Shown in pieces: positions 12,060 through 25,300 of a stretch of 64,000 nucleotides of DNA. The notes under the pieces were generated by a model. It was not told where the DNA came from and ran no database searches. It saw only the letters and a program-made list of their open reading frames with translations. The position numbers were made by a program, and so were the translations under genes. Numbering within the stretch: the first letter of the stretch is position 1; every line of letters starts with the position of its first letter. This stretch comes from Climacium dendroides (taxonomy: Eukaryota; Streptophyta; Bryopsida; Hypnales; Climaciaceae), in NCBI GenBank assembly GCA_950106755.1, contig OX467086.1:27050001-27114000 (forward strand), given 5' to 3'.

Positions 12060-15000
12060 CTTCGCGGATAAAGAGATCTCGGAAAATCCTCTTCAGGTAA
12101 GAATAGTCCGGTGTGTCGTCGAACCGCAGAGACCGACAGTAGTGAAAGTACGAAGCAAATTCAGATGGGTAATCTTTACAGAGGACCTGCATACATACCA
12201 CCAGGGAAAACATAATTATGAGGAAACTTAAAACGAACTACCAAGGCTATATAACGAGGCTCATATTTCAAGCCTATTTCCAATATTGGGAACCAGCCAT
12301 TGCTAGCTAGATTTTTTTTTTTTTAATTTTTTAATTAAAAAATTAAAATTTTATTAAAATATTAAAATAATAATAATAAATATTTTCAAATATTTTTTCA
12401 AAAAAATAATTAAACAATAATTTTTATTCTTGTCAATTGAACTTGGGGATCGCGGATTCACACCTCAATAGGTGTAGACACCTTCTTCTCACTGATCTTG
12501 TCATATTTCTGTTTTTTGGTTCCTGCTTTAAGACCCTGCCAAGGTAGACTGGGTCGGGCAACAAAAAAGTCACAATCTGAAACTTCGCTCACTGTTCGTT
12601 GATTGCAACACATGACAGTTACAGGAATCTCAGTTCATTCTGGGTTCTTCGGGCAGGTAAGGGAAAAAACAAGAAAAAACATGGTCCAAATCACAAGTAG
12701 TGGATCCAGAATGGTACACAAAGTGATTACCCACCTCCCTCTAATGAAATACACGAGGACATATCCCAGAGATTCCAGGTCGTCTCTTCTGCTTTACGCT
12801 GTTCACGAGTGGGGACGGATCAGGAGGGAAGTCATTGCACTTTCATAAAATGCATCGCAGAAAAACATTCAAAGAATTTTGGAATTTACTTACCAATGCC
12901 AAGATGGGCGTTGATGCTTGCATAGCGTGCAGTTCCAGTAAGGCCTTTATCCTCCCTGAAACAAGACACGATGACATTGATCAACAAAGAAAATGCATAA
13001 AAGGCATTGTATCTTTGATAATTCCACAATTAAATAAAATCTAACATAGGATTATTATTTATATTACCTGTAAGGAATGTGCTCGTGAGTAATGTGATCC
13101 CGGTATTTCTTCGCAAGACCAAAATCAATAAGGTAAACCTGAACAGAGTGCATAAATGAAATATGAAAATTTGGGGCTTACACCACTTCATTTCTGAAAT
13201 TCACACATCATATCATCAGCGACACGGTCCACGAAAATTTGATCTCCCTCTTGGTTGCAGGTTTTTAGAGCTCTAATTCTGAACCCTAATTCTCTCATGT
13301 CAAGTCTCTCCCTGTTTGCTCAAGCTGAAGTCTCACTGATATGTGTTTAGTTACTCACTACCCTATATTTGCGAAGGGTCCATTATCTGAATCGCGGGGG
13401 ACCCCATACTAGGACCGTGTCCATCCTTGAAATGCAACATTTAGTTTGTTCACTTCTCCACAAGGTAAGTTAACACCACTAAATAGGTTTATTTCTTAAG
13501 TGATTAATGCCCAGCAAATCACCATCATATGTTTCAACAATCATATAATCACCTATAGACTCCAGTACCAGACGTTACAGACTTGACAACCGCATATTAG
13601 TCTACAAGGAACAGTCACAGACAGTCTCTACCAGGAATTCTAGGAGAAGCTCCCTACCGAATCCTATACCGAAAGTGGTTCTCCAAATAAAACTTGCTGA
13701 GCAAAAAAAAGGCACCTCCCGGGAAGAGAGTACACGAACAGTTTATATTAACTCTGAACAAGTCGAAAATTACCTGATTCGCTTGCCTGCCTAGCCCCAT
13801 CAAAAAATTTTCAGGCTTAATGTCTCTGTGAAGAAAACACTTCGAATGCACGTACTCCACCCTGCTGATCTGCATTCATGTAGTAGAAAAAATACCTTGA
13901 TTCATTAGTAGCTTGTTCTTCCAAGGAATATAAAGACATCAAAATCCTGATTCTCTCCATGTACTAAAAGCAGAGGTTTAAGCACGGAACGACTTGTCCA
14001 CAAACAAACAAGCACGATATATTGACGAATTTTGATATCAAACGAATTTTTGTTCTCAAGGTATATTGTCATCGGTTACTGATTACGATGCAAGGCTTAA
14101 GAACAAAAATCGAAAAATTGAAAACCATCGAATCAGGGTAGACAGGAGGTTTACGATAGGTCAGAACTTCCAATACCAGTTGATCCGCGAGCATGAGAAC
14201 TGTTTTCAAGGAAAATTTCCGGCTGCATAAGTCGAAGAGATCTTCGAGACTAGGCCCCAGGAGATCAAGAACCAGTACAGTGTAGCCTCCCAGAATCCCA
14301 TACCATCTTAGATTGGGAATACCAGCTGCACGTGAAGAGATGAAAATTTTGATAAATACCAGAGGAAAACGCAGATCCACAACCATAGAAGTGTATCGTG
14401 GGAAAGTTCAAAGCTCAGACAACGCCACAAGTCTGAAGGGACAATTTAAGCGCAGACCCAAATAATTCACAGCGGTATTTTACAGTCAACCGCCTTGGAA
14501 GCAGAAGCAAACATGCTACTCTCTCAATTCTACTTCATGCAATGCTACCTAGTGTACAAAAGGACTTAAATTTTGTAACGGCACCACAAATTCCTATAAA
14601 TTCAATCCAAACCAGAAGTCCTAGTTCCCTTACTTCCTCCTTGAAGAACTCGATACAACATGGACTCGTACAACAGCAGTGGATGATCCGTCCTAAGGCT
14701 CTCCTGTAAAATACCCAATAAAATCGTCAGAGCGTGACCAATTTCCAGGTTATCATATTTCCGAAATTACCCACTAGAAATCCCAAATCAAACCTCACTA
14801 TTTAGAAGAGGAAAATTATAAAAAAGATTTTTAAAAAAGCACTGTGACCTAATTCATCAGTCCGAACAGTCAGAAAGACCTAAATTTCCCCGGAACACAG
14901 TTTCAAAACGAGATGTCGCAACCTCCTCCTCAAAGAGAGTGTAAACAAGAACAAACATTTCTCTCACTTCCCAAAACATACATTGATGGATCATGTAGAA

Positions 15001-15582
15001 GATATGACGTGATTCTAATCACCACCTCCAAACTTTGGGCCTACACGGCGCTGCACCGGGATAAGTTTAAAACGGATGACCAAACGTCACATCGATCACG
15101 AGGGTTTGAATGCATACCAGCTTGATACTGACCTCCTCATTGGTCTCGATATCGGTCCCTGCAGTAAAGTTATAACAACGGAACTCAATGCCATATGCAG
15201 AAATCGCTTCCCAGGATGTACTTGTCTGGCATTTACATGCAATACCAAAAGATAGCCATCCAGCTGAAAGTATAAAAGTAACCATCATGTTACACCTTCA
15301 ATCATCGAAGAACGTCGTTCCAGCAAGGAACAAGGCTACATCGATCTGAAATAATGCGAGGGCGGTAACAAAAAGTGTTGAAACATCTCGGACACTCTCA
15401 AATCGAGAAAATTGAAGCCTCAGTCGTCATTCCAATTGAAATACATGATTTGTCAATCATCGCTACGAAGAAAGAAAGGCTTTCAACTCACCTAGGTGTA
15501 CCTCACCAAAAGCACCACTTGCAATTTTCCGGACTATCCGATACTTCTTACCGTCGCGGGGATCCTTCGAAAACGACGCCAT
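12060..15582 (-). pseudogene. Truncated casein kinase 1 copy with an in-frame nonsense codon
   Basis: Minus-strand exons: 15492-15582 (ATG at 15582), 15118-15158, 14634-14703, 14177-14325, 13774-13869, 13068-13138, 12894-12955, 12735-12798, 12464-12548, 12060-12186. Lengths from exon 2 on (41, 70, 149, 96, 71, 62, 64, 85, 127) equal those of the CK1 gene at 362-5137. Exon 1 reads RIVRKIASGAFGEVHLG, the glycine loop. [25 protein letters not shown] and LPWQG are kept. Two defects stand out. At 12794-12796 the CAA of EQSRRDD is TAA, just after the acceptor. After the exon ending FIREG no exon for QFDYVFDW or the tail is found before the B3 gene. The intron at 12187-12463 carries a low-complexity A/T block (12309-12420). 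Splice sites are otherwise good, so decay may be recent or a truncated transcript may still be made. Confidence 0.82.
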
Positions 15583-16530
15583 TGTATCTCTCCTATATTC
15601 TGCGCACGTTTCTTCGCTCTTAAGCAGCAGGCGACGAGTCACATGCTGCGATTGGAAATGGCGCACTCCCAATCCTTCCAAACCCCTGCCCTAATTTATC
15701 TCAATCCCCCTCCCGAACATGCCTGCCGTTCCCGTCGCTCGCTTCCTGCTTACGCAAATGTTTCGCAATCTCATTTCATACATGGACATTTCACACATGG
15801 ACGTCCAGTGGTTGTGGACAAAACCCTTTGTGCACTTGAAGTAGACGTCCACTGAAATTATATTTTAACACTTTCATGTCAATTACCACCTTCAAAGTGA
15901 AAATGGAACTCCCACAACACACAACTTTATCACATAAACATTAACTTAGAGTATGAGTATTTTATTTTAGGCCCGTTTTTTTTAAATTTTTTATGAAAAA
16001 TCACTGTAGAACAATTCCAAAAATATTGTACAAATGTTCCAACCATATTCTAAAAATACTTTAGAAATAACTAGGAGTTATTCCAAAAATATTCTAACAA
16101 AGCTCTAAAAATCCTTTGAATAATATTTTGAAATTCTACTCTACACATTCTACTCTTCAATGTTCTTTTAAAATGTTAGAATATTCTTTAAAATATTATA
16201 GGATAAGATTTTGGAATAAATTTGTACAAATATGTAGAGTATAATTTTAGAATATTCTTCAAAATACTCTAAAAATTACTTTGAAGAATGCTTTAAATAA
16301 AAAATTTAAAATTAGAATACAATAATATTTTTAAAAAGTTAAAAATAAATACTTAAAGAAAAAAAATGTTTGTTTAGAGTATTGCTTTGAATGATCTCTA
16401 TTTCTCTTTTGTTGACAGTTGCGATGAATGCGCTTCGATCAACCACATGTGACAATATGAAAAGCACTTTTTTGTAGTTGCCACTAATTTAGGGTTTTGA
16501 AACCCTAGCCACCACTTTTTGTAGCTACTC
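15583..16530. other. Upstream region of the CK1 pseudogene and AT-rich spacer
   Basis: 15583-15850 has near-normal GC and is the likely promoter and 5' leader of the CK1 copy. From about 15950 to 16380 the sequence is a degenerate run of short A/T words such as TTCTAAAAATA. No gene seen. Confidence 0.5.
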
Positions 16531-17215
16531 CTCTTTTTGCCCCTTCTTTTTTTTTTTTTTTTTTTTTTCTTTGTTTTTGTTGCTTCTTAAGTTTTGTTTC
16601 TTGTTGCCTCTTAGGTTTTTCTTCTTCTTACTTCTTCTTATTTCTTCTTGCTCCTTCTTACTTCTTGCTTCTTAGGTTTTACTTCTTCTTCCTACTTAGC
16701 TTTTGCTTCTTCTTCTTTCTTAGGTTTTGCTTCTTCTTGCCTCTCAACTTTTATTTCTTTTTCCTTCTTAGGTTTTACTTCTTCTTCCTACTTAGCTTTT
16801 GCTTCTTCTTCTTTCTTAGATTTTGCTTCTTCTTGCCTCTCAACTTTTATTTCTTTTTCCTTCTTAAGTTTTTCTTCTTCTTGCTTCTTAAGTTTTGCGA
16901 GAAGTTTTGCTTCTTAGTTTGTTTTTCTTCTTCCTTTTTAGATTTCTCTTTTTCTTTCTTCTTAAGTTTTACTTCTTCCTCCTACTTAGCTTTTGCTTCT
17001 TCTTCCTTCTTAAGTTTTGCTCCTTCTTCCTTCTTAGATTTTGCTTCTTCTTGCCTCCTAATTTTTGCTTCTTCTTCCATCTTAGATTTCGCTTCTTCTT
17101 GCCTTTTAACTTTTGTTTTTTCTTCCATCTTAGGTTTTTCTTCTTCTTGCCTCCTAGTCATATTTTGCAGTTATATTTTGCAGTCATATTTTGTAGTCAT
17201 GTTTTGCAGTCATAA
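16531..17215 (-). repeat. Long homopyrimidine tract with an internal 96-bp duplication; Lys/Glu-rich frame on the minus strand
   Basis: The plus strand is almost pure C/T words (TTCTTCTT) with a poly-T run at about 16545-16569. A 96-bp unit starting CTTAGGTTTTAC at 16671 recurs at 16767. The minus strand from about 17152 reads as a repetitive Lys/Glu/Ala peptide starting MTRRQEEEKPK with recurring RQEEAKSK and KKEEEAKAK words, broken by TAG codons where the plus strand reads CCTACTTAGC. It could be a decayed repetitive gene or an expanded simple repeat. The plus-strand frames (runs of Phe and Leu) are not credible proteins. Confidence 0.7.
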
Positions 17216-17230
17216 TGTCACTTAGTTTTT

Positions 17231-20200
17231 GCTTCTTCATTTTTGCTACTTTTTGCTTCTTAGTCTCTCTATCATCATTGTTATTTTTTTTGGTTATTTA
17301 TAATTTTTGAATATATAATGATTATAATTTTTTTAATCTTAAACATGTCTACATATTTTGTAGTGCTTTAAATCTTTAAAGTATGAATTATATTGTTAAT
17401 TTATTGAAAACTAACCTTTTGATTTGATTTTTAAAATTTTAAAATTCTAGACAATAATGGTAGGGTCCCAGCATGGAGAAGAGGCCTGAAACAACCTTTC
17501 AACCCTCTATTGCAACTAAAAGTCATCTAATGTCCTTAGTTGAATTGTCACAAACCTGATTGGATGGCTTTGTTGGCTATAGAACTGCATGCGGGGAAGT
17601 TTGAAGAGGACCTTATTCAAAAAGTCGTCCCATGTTAATAATGTAGCATTGCTACTTTTTAAATGATAATTGAGGGAATTAGAATTGTGTTCTTAAGTTT
17701 GTCATGGTGTAATTATGACTTTTTTGATGTCTTTTTTGATGTTTCATTTGTCTATATTCTGAATGTGGAGAAGGTGGTGTATTTGTTTGTTGGAATCTCA
17801 ATGCATTTGGCTTTGGGAATGTTTATTTATGATATTTATACTTTTATTCAAGGTTGAGTTTGTATTTCATTAAAATAAAGGTTTGAGGTGGATGAGCCCA
17901 TTAAAAATTGACATTGGATGAACGCAAATATATGCTAAGTATGCACAACCTTGATTTTTTCATCCATCTAAATATTTTTAGATTATTGTATTGTCTCTCT
18001 TACAATTGCATGTTTTAGATCTTAGAAACTATTTTTTACTAATATTCTATAATTCAAGGGATGCAAGTATATTTGACTCACTTCTTAAATTCAAAAAATG
18101 GCCCTTTGAAAATGATTTGAAATTTTAAGAGAAACAAAATATTGTAAAATCGCAATAATCAAAATTCAAAATTTAATCATAAATTAAAAAATTCTTGTGA
18201 AAATTACTCATATTCAATCTATTGATCAATTTTAGAGGGAATTTTCAATTTTAGGTATCAAATATTGTTGAAAAAAATTGGTTATTGCAATAATTGATTT
18301 AGACATATGGATATGATTTAATGACCACATTTTTTAACTCTTTTTTTAAGCATCATTTAATTATTATTTTTAATTATATTTTCTAATGCACCTTCATAGT
18401 TATAGAATAATGGACTACTTGTTGGTCCTTTAATAATACATTAGAAGTTGATATGAATTGATGTGTGAGATGCCATAGTTTCATCTTCCTAAAAATTGAT
18501 AATAGAATTATTCATCAATCACATAATCATGGATTTTACACATAAGTAACAAGAAAATGGGCAAGAAAATCAAACACATGTGTTTAATTCCTAGAGAACA
18601 AAGTCCATAATTGTGTAAAAAAAGAAAAGAAAAAGAAAACTAGTGAAACAGTAAAAATAATGCATTCAAGCTACAAATTTGAATAAAAAAAATTCTATTT
18701 AAAATGTACAATAGTAATTTAAAAATTTTAATGAAAAATGAAGAAAATGAAATGAAAACTTTGATGTTTTTGTTTTTTTAATAGTTTCAAGAAAATAAAA
18801 ATAAAAAATTGTCATTTTTCCAATGTAATGGACCTTTTGGTCTTCCTTTAAGTCAATTGATTACACCTAGAAAAAGAAAATTATGACCCATATGCCCATA
18901 CATGAGGGGACACTTTGAACCAATGTGTCCAAGATGAAGATTTTGCTTTCTAAATTAAATTCCAATTTCCGATTCCAAATTTCCTATTATAGAAAATATT
19001 TGGTAAAAAAAGAGATAATAAAGAGGACCCCAAAAGATGACAATTTATCTCTTTTTTTACAAAGATAGCAAAAAGATGACAATTTATTTCTTTGCTAAGC
19101 CCTTCACAATTTTATAAATCCTTCACAATTTTGGAAATTTCAATGAATTCATGGTCCTTAATCCCTAAATGTCCAAGACTTTTTTGAGAGTCTTGGAATT
19201 TGCTCTAATTTGAACAAAAAGATAACATTTTGATAAGATGTATCAATTTTTAAAAAATTGTAAGTGTAGAAATTCAAACTAGACATGTTAGAGATCACAT
19301 AGGAAGTGAAAACACAACAATATCACTTGTGGATTGAAAGATTATAATGTTTGATCATGAGTGTATACAAACTACGAAAGTAATTTAAAGTCTTTCAATA
19401 CTCTTTTCACATACTAAACCTAAAAAGTTGATCACCAAAAAAATGTGAGGATAAAGGGTCTAAAATGCACAACCCCGATCAAGTTATGGCTTCTCAAAAT
19501 CTACTCTTCAATTTCTTTAAATAAATTTCTAATGTATTTTTTCCTCCAAGTTCTAGTGTATTTGAGGCTCATTTTCAAAAGCCCTCAACACTACAAAAAG
19601 TAAAGATTACAATGGACCAACCCCTCGCACAAAATCTTGAATAGAAAAATCATAATCAATCATTTTCAAATTGGATTTTTGATGTTAAAACTAGACTTCA
19701 AAAAGAGTTTTTCAAAAATATAAACTTTTAAAAATAGCAACTTCAAAGTATTGTCAACACCCAAATTGGGTGCCTTAGGCATCAAAGGATTAAGGAGGTT
19801 TAAAGGAAGAGAGAATTGGATTGATAGCTTTAATATTATCTTATCTTATTGTCTAGATAGTTCTACTACTTTGTTTGGTTCTTAGTCTATACTAATAGGC
19901 AACCACATTTAATATGAAATGAATAAACATTGGATGTAACAAATGAGTAATAAATTTAATGCAATTTAATTAGCTTTAAGATAAATTCAACATAAAATCA
20001 TCTCAAATAATGGGGGGATTTTTTCTACCGCCTCTTTATGATAGCAAATGATGAGATGACCAAGCTATGCAATATGAATGTCATGTTGTTTCCATGGAAC
20101 ATTAGAGTCATCTCCCATTCCTTTTTTTTTCTTAGATTGTCCTTCTCGGAGGTAGGTTTCATCAGCTTAATTGTCAATATTTGAAGGTTGCTTGTATACA

Positions 20201-21105
20201 AAAGATTCACTCATTTTCCCACAAGCTTCAAGGACATTTTGTGGATTATCATTGCAATGGTATAGGGAACTAATAGAACTTCATTAGCATCTAAATGGAC
20301 AAAAATATTGCCCCCAATCCCCCTATGGTCTATAATAGTAAGTTTTATGTTTTTCTTTGACCACTTATTCTACATCTTGCTTTTCTATAAAATTATGTTT
20401 AAATCCATACCCAATGGTCAAGGTAAGCAAAAAATAATTCTAAAAATGAATGTTGAAGTTTAAAAAAATAATAATTAAGAAAATAATAATTTTGTATGGA
20501 AAAAATATAATCTTGAATGAATATTCATATTTTAAGGATATGACAAAAAAATTCAAATTAAATTAAATATTTGGTATTAAATATCAACTTTAATATTTAA
20601 ATACTTAAGAGTGTTTACTATATGGTAGTCATAGAAACCATGAAAGAACAAAGGTAGAGGTTCTTATTTCAAAAATGTTAAATATTAACTACTTTAAAAG
20701 ATGAGTAGTTCCAAAATAGACCCTAAAAAATCAATTCAAAAAATATTGATAAAAACATCCTCTAAATATTATTAAAATATTTCAATTTCATAAAATATTC
20801 TTTGAATATGCATATTATTGCATGGCCCTTTATTAGCCCCTAAAGGACCCAATGGCATTTTTTTGGCAACATAGCATTTTTTATCATCTATTTACATATA
20901 GAATTTTAAATTTTTTTCTTTTAAATTTCCATGCAATACGTGGTTGAGGAGTAGCTTTAAGGTGCAACAATTTTCATAATATTTAACTACATAATTAAAA
21001 AGCTATTGTATGATATGTAGTTTCTTTTGGAGTTTGGTCAACATGGGCAACTAAAAAAAATCAAAATTTTAATAAATAACATTTGTTATTTGTTATTCTA
21101 AATTT
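17231..21105. other. AT-rich intergenic DNA without a recognisable gene
   Basis: No frame longer than about 65 codons looks like a protein. The composition is very A/T rich throughout, with no clear transposon termini. Confidence 0.55.
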
Positions 21106-21108
21106 ATG

Positions 21109-21170
<62 letters not shown>
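21106..21170. repeat. (TA)n microsatellite
   Basis: About 65 bp of alternating TA with two TG interruptions (ATGTATATA), inside AT-rich DNA. Confidence 0.95.
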
Positions 21171-21174
<4 letters not shown>

Positions 21175-21460
21175 TTTGAATAATTCCATTTTGATTAATG
21201 AGATTATATTTTTGTCTATATGTGAAGCTTTGATTTTTGTTGAAATTGTTTTGATGTAATCCCAACTTATTTTTTCAACATATTATGGAGAGTTGCAAGT
21301 TGTAGGATCTACAAATATTTGGATAAAAAGTTTTTAAAATGAAATCTAACCATATAGGAAGAATTGAAAATATTTCTTTTTGAAATTGAAGCATCATGAC
21401 CTTGCAATTGGTAGGGGTTCTTATTCTAGAATTTTAGAAGGGTACATTCTAACAAATTAA

Positions 21461-22391
21461 ACCCTAAAGTTCCATTGGTCTTACAGGATCAAAATGCAAC
21501 TTTGGGCAAGCTTATATGGTCTCAATATTCATTGTAATTTCCTAAAACTTTTTGTGGAGTTAGAAAAACACATAAGCTTTGTGGGAATACAATTTTTATT
21601 TCAATTGGTCACCAAGAGCAAATGTTATGGCATAATAAGCCGAAAACAAATGTTAGCAAGTAGCACATAAAGAATCACAAAAAATCAAAATAAATTAAAT
21701 TTTTTTTTTCTCAAACATTATATTTTTGTCTATATGTGAAACTTTGATTCATTCTATTTAGACTAGTGATGAAAAAGTTATGGACAATCTCATTTTGGAG
21801 GCAATCTAAACAATTTTTTCAAAAATGACTTGTAGGATTCATTTTTGAATGCAATTTTTACAATGTAAAATAAAATGGTTTGAAAGGATTAAGTATGATT
21901 GCTAAAACAATCTCATCGTTGGAATTATTGTTTTCCAATTCCATTTTAGAGCTAGTAATAATTTTAGGATTTTTGTTCAATCTTAGACCTACTTCTATTT
22001 AACAAATTTTTAATGAATGAAAATCAAGTGTGTGTGTGTGTGTATGTGTGTTTTTGAATTTTTTTCCTAAACTTTCAACTCAATTCCTCAACATGATTTT
22101 TTAAAATTGAGAGTCTGTAGTGGAAAACATTTCTACAAATGGCTATCAAAGTCATCTAAAATTACAAAACAACATTCAAAAAATCATCTTTTCCAACTTT
22201 GGATGCTAATATTTTTCAATCTACATGGTCAAACTTCATGAAATTTCACCACATGATTTGAGACAAGTCAAACATAAGGTCCTGTAGTCAAATTTCAAGA
22301 AAAATATTTTGTCTATTTTTCTAGGTGAATGCAACAGGAGTGGCAATTTTGAGTATTTTCTGATAGAAAAATGGACTTGAGACTTTAGAGT
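21461..22391 (+). mobile_element. TTAA-type non-autonomous element, copy D (diverged)
   Basis: A TTAA at 21457-21460 is followed by ACCCTAAAGTTCC. The right end reads ACTTTAGAGT followed by TTTAT, a decayed inverted copy. The length of 931 bp agrees with the 923 and 917 bp copies. The interior shares the same landmarks in the same order, such as GGGCAAGC, AAAACACATAAGCTTT and AAAGTTATGGACAATCT. No coding frame is present. The ends have drifted more than in the copies at 40941 and 57516. A short (TG)n run lies inside at 22028-22051. Confidence 0.7.
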
Positions 22392-22399
22392 TTATATAA

Positions 22400-25300
22400 T
22401 GGATGCTACACTTGGATTTATTAAAAAATAAATATAAACAAAGATTTTAGCCTTACTTTGAAGACTATTATTTTGAAGCAGTTTGGGGGCTCTAAATATG
22501 AAAAAATTGTAGGGATTAAGTTCTCAAGTAAGTTCATCTTACCCAAATTGTGGAATTCAAGTGTGAAAACGTCTAAAACTAGGACCAATATAGATTGAAG
22601 GGCATTTGAAATTGTTGTAGTTTAAAAAAAAAATATGTGTTAGATAACTGATGAGCCACGCTAGCGGCAAATTGGTTATCATACATAACCAGTTGTACAT
22701 TTTTCAATTGTAACTTTTGATCTTCATGATCCAAGGGTGTAGGAAGCAAGTTGAAAGGAAAGAAGGTTATGAGTTGCAACTTGTAATGGCAATGGTGACA
22801 GGTTGGCAATGGGATGGTGCCACATTAGCATTGAAAAGTCAACAACCGGTTATGTCATTTGAACTGCCCATTGAAAGAAAAAACTGAAAGTCTTGACCCA
22901 AACCATCACCTTTGGCACAAAGCTTGGAGCCAAAAAATGTATTGTAACAGTTTATTTTCTCGAAGCTTCAAAAAGCCAGGCACGACAGACGTAGATTTGT
23001 GAAGCACACATCTACACCCATCCTAGATTCCTGAGCTTACTTTCTGTAGGTGTACGTGACAGTGGTGACGCCAAATTCGACGGAAGCAATTCAACAAAAC
23101 AGACGAATTGTTTCATTGTTTCATTGTTTGCATTTCTGACTGAGCCCGCCCGGTGTCAATGTGTCACAGTTGGTTGCAGAAATGTCAGAAGAGGTTTTTG
23201 GAGACGTGCTCAGGTCTCTAACCGAATGGACAGACTTGGAACTGGGCTGACAAGTCTGTTGTTGTCCGAACATACAGCTAGCTTGGCTTGGCTTGGCTTG
23301 CCCAGCCCAGCCCAAGGCAGGCTTCCCGGTCCTCCAAACATTCAATCGCTTGCATCGTGCCTTGGGCTCAGGTGGGCAATTCAAATCATCATCAAATCCC
23401 ACTGTCTGGTATTATTGTGGTCGGCCGACGTGCTCTCTTTTTTCCTTTCACAAGTCTCCGTCAAGCTTACACACATGCAGTCTGTGGCCTGGCCGGCGTG
23501 GATCGGATGCAATCAATCACTGGAATGAAGCTGGCTAGACTAGACCACGTTGATATATAATTCACGTACAGGAAAAGTCCAGCACACTGGGAAATTGAAA
23601 GTGAGAGAGGAATCCATACGAATCTCGTGTGTGATTACAAGGGCACAAATCTAAATCTCTTCAGGGTCGAGGGCATATATTTTGCAAATTAAAATCCCCT
23701 GTGAGCTAGGTCATGGGCGAGTTGAACTGCTGCGCTTAGCTTAGCTTCAGTTTTCTGTGATCGCCCAATTCCCATTATGTTAGAGCAAGCCCTGCTTTTC
23801 CACGACGCTAATGATCACTAAGTGTGACTTGGAAAAGAAGTAATTGACCGTCACTGCCTTGAACAACAATCTATTACTCTTGAGAGAAAGATAGCTAGGA
23901 TCACCGCCAATCCCTCTGCAAGTTAAGCCCAGTGCATAGCCAGTCCTGGAAGTGCAGCCAGCGAGAGCAATTACTGCAGAATTGAACTTGCTGTAAACAC
24001 TTGGCATATCCAGCAGGATATCATGAAGCTCCACTTAAAGGGAACAAAATCCATGCCACTGCCGCAGTAATGTACAGTTAACGTGCCATGTCCGTCTGTA
24101 CAATGAAAGTGATTCCACAACTCTTCCAGCAGACAAAACAGCAAACAGTAGTTTGATACGTTCAACATTTTATTAAAAAGGAGATGGGTACGCGCTACCA
24201 GAGCGAGCACCACGTTCTGATTCTGCACAAGAATATGCGAAGGTCTCTCTTAAGACAGCAGCAGTATCTTCAGTACAGATTGCATTCAAGAACTTTCACA
24301 CATGTACAAATATTCCTTCGATCGCTTTTCTCAGAGCTGTGAACATCCCCGGATGTGACGATTTCTCTGAAAGTATTGTTTTTGTGCAAATTTCAGTGCA
24401 ATTGGCGTTGATTTCAGACCTCAGATGTACACCCTTCCTTATTTGGGGGTCGTTGAAGATCACCATTTTCGCGCTCTACATGAAACTCGCCATTTTGACC
24501 ATTCCAGCAAGTGGACTCTCCGCGATTGCGAAAGGAGATTAGTGTTGCAGCTCGAATTAACTCGTCCTGTCCCCCATGATGTAAAATTTGCCAGACAATC
24601 CAAAGACAATTTGCCTGTATAAGCTAGTAACATCATAGTTTTTGCAGTGGTATGACCCCATTATTTACTCCCTGGAAATTTGATAATGACTTGGTATCTG
24701 CCTCCTTTCCTCTGCTGGCAGAGTTCACATGCTCGGGGGAGGGGCTTGGCAGAGATCACGTCTGTTGGGAGAATAACAGCAAATTTGCTGATGCAGGCTT
24801 GATCCACTTGCAATCTTTGATGTGAGAAACGCGCGCGCAGGCCGGTTATGGCCATTCCTTGCCTTGCGTTGCTCTAGTGAACAAGCCCCACCATTAATAT
24901 ATTCTCTAGAAAAACAGACAGAGTGAATGCAACAGTGGCCAGTGGCTTTGGAGCGGGGCCGCGGGCTGGAGCGTTTCCCAGTCCGCATTTATGTGTCCCC
25001 CGGGGAATAAATACGATCCTGATTTTGGATTAGGTACGACTTCCTTGCTAACAATTCCCTGCTAAACCCACAAGGCCACAACCCAACAAGCAGGTGATGA
25101 CAAACCCACCAAGACGGGCTGCACCGAGTGTGCACACTGATCATTCTCTTTCCGTGCAGGCAATCCGCAAAGAGACAAGTACGTGAGATCGAAGAACTTG
25201 CTTTGGAATTAATAGTGGAATTCGGCATCCCGGGTTCTGCATCGAAAGGAGTTATGTGCCTGGGTACATTGGACACGGGATACTTTTCACGACCAGTTTA

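Noticed and set aside
16665..17225. 186-codon plus-strand frame of Phe/Leu/Ser runs
   Set aside because: Pure consequence of the pyrimidine tract; no natural protein composition.
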